DNA from: Choristoneura fumiferana
Lineage: Eukaryota; Arthropoda; Insecta; Lepidoptera; Tortricidae
Assembly: GCF_025370935.1 (NCBI RefSeq)
Contig: NC_133497.1
Coordinates: 7,270,389 to 7,334,388 of the forward strand
Direction: 5' to 3'
DNA: 64,000 nucleotides
Below the pieces are notes generated by a model. It was not told the DNA's origin and did not search any database. It was given only the letters and a program-made list of their open reading frames with translations. Positions 24,301 to 30,300 of this stretch are shown piece after piece; positions within the stretch are counted from its first letter, which is position 1, and every line of letters begins with the position of its first letter. A program made the position numbers and the translations under genes.

Positions 24301-27300
24301 CGAACTCGTCAATAAGATCAATCATCAACGAGATCTCAGCCTTGGCCAAGGGGCTGCGCGAATCGACATCTGCGCAGCAAAGCCTTTTTCTGTGTGCTCA
24401 ACACAAGCCCCTTTTGACCTCCCTCAGCCACTTCATGGCTAACACTAAATTCGCCGCTTAAATGGCTACTACAGCTAGAGTCAAGCCCCATTCACTATCT
24501 ATAGGATTCTTTAATGCGAACGGTTTGCGCGATCAACGCGATGAGATCGCGTCCTTTTTAAGTGACCATCAATTAGATATCTTGTTAGTGCAGGAAACGT
24601 TTCTAAAACCATGCCATCGTAATCCGTGCATAGCGAATTACAGCATGGTTCGCGATGACAGGACCCATAATCGGCTGGGAGGCACCTTAATCTACTTTAA
24701 AAGGTCCCTCCACGTCGTCCCGCTCGATAGGCCCACACTGACAAACATGGAAGTTTCGACCTGCCGCATAGCGATGACCGGCCATAGACCGATCACGCTT
24801 GTGTCAGTGTACCTTCCACCTACCAAAGACGTACTTAAGACTGACTTAGAAACTCTATTAAATTTAGATGACTCGGTCCTCCTGGCCGGTGACCTGAATT
24901 CCAAGCACACCAGGTGGAATTGTAGGGCCATCAACAGAAATGGCAGAGTACTCGATCGTCTAGTCGATGAACTAAACTTTGACATACTAGCCCCTATGGA
25001 GGACACCCACTTCCCCACCAATCCGAACCACCGACCAGACATACTGGACATTGCACTATTAAAGAACGTATCTATGAGGATGCGTTCTATAGTAGTAGCA
25101 CACGAACTGTCATCAGACCACAGGCCAGTCATATTGGAACTCGGCCCCCCCCCCCAACTGCCCCCCTCCCACCAAGTCTCTTATAGACTGGGTGAAGGTG
25201 GGCATAGCTCTCGATAATGTAGAATCACCCAGCTTTAAAGCAATCCCTGACGTTATAACCACAACAGACGAGACCGATGCGGCAATCGAAGCTTTCTCTA
25301 GTCATCTCCGCACTATTATTAGTGACTCCTCAAAACAGGTCCCAGCGGAGGGCGACCGACGCTGGCGCCTGCCAGAGGAGTTAAGAGAACTAAAGAGAGA
25401 AAAGAATGCTGCAACTAGAGCTTACGACTCGTATCCCAGCGAACAGAATGCCGATTGTTTTTAAAACTCTCCCTTAGCGTCCAAAGTCCGAGGTCGGCTC
25501 AATAGGAGCACCCTTTGGCATGCTAAGTAAAAACACCCACTTGCTGAGCGGCCCATCTGGCAGCTCGCCCTCTCTCCGGTAAGCTGTAAAAGCCGTCTGA
25601 GGCTAACAGCAACAGTCCGTTCGAAAAAAAAAAAAAAGAAAGATGTTGTCTCTGGTCCGAAACTGAAACGCTAAGTCGCGAAAGGGATGCCGCTATATGC
25701 AAACTAAATATTTTATACTAAAACCTCTTTATTTTGGAAAACCATAACTCTATGTCATTCCGTGTTCTTAGCAACCGTTGTGTTGATTACAAATAAAATG
25801 TTTACGCTGTCACTAATCCAAGAGTTTCTTTTCTCACTGAAAAATTAGTTTTATCAATGAGGACTTAAGAAGCACAATGTCTATGAAAAGTTATAAAACT
25901 TGAATAAAAGTTTAAAAATTCTTGAAATTTAAAAATATTCCAAGTAAAACACATAAAAATACAAAAGAATTGACGGAATGAGTAACTTATACTGAATCGC
26001 TAAATTTGACACTGAAGCGATTCAATTGCCACTCAAGTTAAGCGTCATGGTACGAAAACCGCTTGAAGTGAGTGAATGAAAATGTCTGTATCGCTGTCGC
26101 TGAACTGAATCGCAAAAGTAACGTCGTGGTACGAAATAGCGATGCAGTTCAGTTTAGAGCCTAAACTGAATCGTATTAAGAGAGCGTGGTAGCTGGTAGG
26201 CGCCCCAGCTTCCGCTACTCAGGCAGAAAATGCAAGATCTGAGTATCCCGAGAAAGATGATAAACGTTACCTGCAACCTCTTTATGGAACGCTCTATCTG
26301 TGTTCGCTCCGAACACCATATGCTATTTTTATTTATCAAGAACAAAAGACAGGAACCACATCCAGACAGCAATCATTTTTATCTTTTACTTTTACTGCAG
26401 ATTTATCATTGCTTAATGTTCGCTGAATAATGGTGTATTACATACGCTGTATATTATCATTATTTTTATTATTGTGTTAATTTTTTTGAAATAATAAAGA
26501 ACTTTTATCGAAAATACAAACGGGAACAGGTTTCACGGGATACCCGTAAAAGTAACAAATTTGGAGTTGAAATAAAAAATACAAAAAGACTCCAAAAAAC
26601 CAATCATAAAGTGCTTATTTTGATTTTGTATTTCTTTGCGAATCCATGCACAGCGTATTAAACAGGATCCGGGATCAATTGTTTCCAAAACTTTGCGAAA
26701 AATTATATCGTTTTGGACAAAGCGAGTCAGGCTTTGCGCGAAATAACAGATAAATTGAAAAAGTGTAGTTACTTACGAGTCCTTTAAATCCAAGGCCACC
26801 GAAACCGTTATTCATACAAGTAAAAAAAAAATGCAAATTCCAGTTAATCAACTCACCATACTTTGTGAAATTGTGGGAAGTCCTTTTTAACATGGATTTT
26901 GACGAAGAGTTCCGGTGCAAAGGTACGCATAGTGCACATGAGGTCTAACCGTATTTTAGCTTTCTCTACAGAACCTTTGCACGTAAGGAGTAAAGCTTCT
27001 AAAAAAATTGGATCTGTAACAATGCAAAACAAAACTAGGATATAAAAAAAATTGACTAAGTGATGAATGATGATTAAATGCTATTTTAATTATTTTTTTA
27101 TTTTCTCCTAAAGTTGAAAAATCTGTACATTTATGCATATGGCTTAGTGTTGTCTATCTATATTATAAACGCTATGAGAAAATGATTTTCAATATTACAC
27201 TCCTATTTCAGGGTAGAACATTTGTAAAAAAAAAACAAGCTTTTCTGCTGTCTTCTGTACTTGCATTGTCATACAAACAACACACCCGCACCAAAATTCG

Positions 27301-30300
27301 ATGACTAACTTTTGAAGAGTTTCGCCTTGCGGAGACAATTTCAGCCGGACTACTAGAATTTCACTACCAGATTATTGTATTGTCCCCCAACTTACTGTAT
27401 GTAAAACTTCAGCCCGTTCGGATATCAATGTGGTCAAAAAAGTTCGCAAATAGAAATCTAACCTATATTTTTGTTTTTCATTTTTTTTTGTGTCGAATAA
27501 ATGTATTTCATTTCATTTTTAACATAGGTCCAGTCCGCAGCAGAAGTAGATGAGCAGTTCTGGTGCTCAAAATGATCTAAACACTCTTATTACCTTGGCA
27601 ATAGAGTCGTGTGTAGATCATTTTGACCACCGTAACTTCTCATCTGCAACTACTGCTAGTGACCCTACATTCCTAAACATTAATATTATTAGTTAGTTAT
27701 TGTGTTTTCCCATCGTTTTGTATATATCATTAATTTCTTCTGTACTTCTGTTGGTGTAAATATACTGTATGGTGTTAAGTGTGTGTTTTACTATTTCATT
27801 ACGAACACATATCGCATACTGAGAACGAAAGTGACCCAATTCGAAAATTCACACAAATGAGTTAAAATAACAGAAAGACCACAAAGGCATACTTCACAAT
27901 GTGGATAGTTGAAAACAGCCCTTTTCGTGTTAGAAGAGCATAGAGTGATATTGTTAGTCTCTTTGTCACGAACCCCCTCCCGCACCTGTCGCCAGAACGA
28001 CAGCGCCCGCTTCAGTGTTACGTCACAGGTAGTGTAGACAGCACGTGTTTCAGTTATTTTAAAAGTGACCTAAAACTAATTGAGCCCCTTATAGTATTGA
28101 TTCATACGGTAAGTTTGCACAATTGGGATGCACCAAAAAAAATAACCTACAGTTTTTATCTTATTTTTGGAAAGAATAGGATATTTTAAGATACCATTTT
28201 CATTGATTTTGAATTTGGATAACAATTAATGACGTCTTAATTTTTTTTAGGTACACGAGCCTACTGCCAAAAATAACGCAGACGAGTGTTATAAAAGAAA
28301 AACCTAATGAAATTAAAAGCTTACGTACAAGAAGTTCTAGTTCTAGTATCTCGTCATCAAGCAGTAGTTCATCGTCTGATAGCAGATCTTCGTTGAGCAC
28401 TTCAAGTTCACCCAGTTCCTATAAATCCAAGAGTTCCTAATTCTGATGTAAGACAGCGAGCAGCAGCGGTTTGTCAGCCGAATTATCATGTCTCTCCTAT
28501 AAACAACGATGAAAGTGACGCAGATTTGAGCGACAATGACCCAACATTTTTAGGTGCAAATAGGGTTAGCAGACGACGGGTTATCGGCTTCAAGTTCTTC
28601 ATCCACTTCAAGTTCTTCTTCACCTGAAGTTGATAATCATGTACCTTTGGTAGAAGATGTAGAGGAGCAATCTAATACCAAGAAATCCAGAAAACGTCAA
28701 AGAAATAACAGTTCATGGAAACAAAATATGGCAAAAAAATTACGAAACAGTGGTAAAGCTTTATTTATCACTTTCCAAATCACAAAAGGTACCAGCACGA
28801 AGCATGAAGCTAGCTTGTAACTGCCGACTGAAGTGTTCAGAAAATATTGGTGATGTTGATAGGCTATCGTTGTTCGAAAATTACTGTGGCTTAACCGATT
28901 TAGAAGTACAGCGATTGTACATAAGATCTTGTATGATGGAAATAAATCTCAAGTACAAATACACGAATTCTGAGAAACCGCGAATGCCCAATAACGCATT
29001 TTATTTTACAGGCCAAATTCGTGTAGATAAGAAATATTTTATTTACACTTTGGACATTTCAGATCGGCAAATTAGGACAGTGAAAAAAAAAAACTAATGC
29101 GCATGGTAACGTGGAACCCGATGAACGCGGAAAACACGTCAATAGGAAAACTATAGATCAGGACCTACTGGAGCAAATAAGAGCACATAAACTCGATACC
29201 AAAAATTGAATCGCATTATTTAAGAGCACTTACAAGTAAGGAATATATTTCAGACAGTAAGACTATTAAAGATTTGTGGAGATTTTAACCAAAAACAAAA
29301 AGAAAATAAGTTACGTGAATGTCCGTATTGGATGTATAAATACATTCAACAAAGATTTTAATATTGGTTTTTACCAGCCCAAAAATGATAGATGCGAAAC
29401 TTGTTTGTCTTACCAGATTGCTCCGCCGGACTTAAAAGAATCATTAAAACCTGATTATGACAAACATCTAATTGAAAAAGATTTGTGCAGTCAAGAAAAA
29501 CGACGAGACCGTATGGATGTTACTGTGAATCGTATTTGTGCTGTGTACGATTTACAAGCTGTAATGTTATGTCCCAGAGTCCAGCATACTTTTACTACAC
29601 ATCTAAAATAAATTGCCTCGATTTTACCATAACAGAATTATCAACCATTAGTGAGCAGCAAAATTCAGCTTATGAGGATGTGTATTGCTATTTCTGGGAT
29701 GAAACACAAGGGCAAAGAGGGGACAATGAAATAGGTTCGTGTATATTTGATTATCTGGAGCATTTAAGCAATACGCACGTAGACGAAGTGTTAGACATCA
29801 CCTTTTATTCGGATAACTGCTGGCCAAAACAAAAATAAATTCATAACCAGTTTATATTCATATGGGGTAGCCTATTTTCCTAATATAGCGACTATTACTC
29901 ACAAATACTTAATTAAAGGGCACACGCAAAACGAGGCAGACAATGTGCATTGTTTAATCGAAATAAAAATAAAAACGAAAAAGCTGGACCAATTTATACA
30001 CCACATCAGTACATTACATTAATTAAAAGTGCTCGAAAATCTGGCAAACCTTTTACAGTCTTAGAACTGAATCATTCGTTTTTTAAGAATAGGCGTATAA
30101 TTTTAATTAGAATTTAAATAAGGAGACAGTGAAGTGGAACGACATAAAAGTTCTAAAATTTGTCAAAAATGAAGAATTCCTGTTTCATTCTAAAAGTTCC
30201 TATACAGAAACTGAATCTTCTACAATAAACATGAGGAACAAGAGAAGGAAAATGATAAATGCGGGTGATATTCAAATGGAATCCCTGTATCACCAGGAGA

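Larger units (their letters stand above)
22152..25641 (+). mobile_element. Jockey-type LINE, copy B, RT deleted
   Basis: Flanked by the 12-bp duplication GATGTTGTCTCT (22140-22151 and 25642-25653). It has a long 5' leader (about 550 bp), complete-length but frame-broken ORF1, ORF2 with an entire endonuclease, then a direct jump into the 3' UTR and an A-rich tail. The reverse transcriptase is absent. It is same-family as copy A, with a different deletion start. Confidence 0.85.

Noticed and set aside
26675..26920. An extra CRAL-TRIO exon next to exon 2
   Set aside because: A GTAAGT donor exists near 26770, but exon 2 to exon 3 already join in phase and the extra peptide does not resemble the family.
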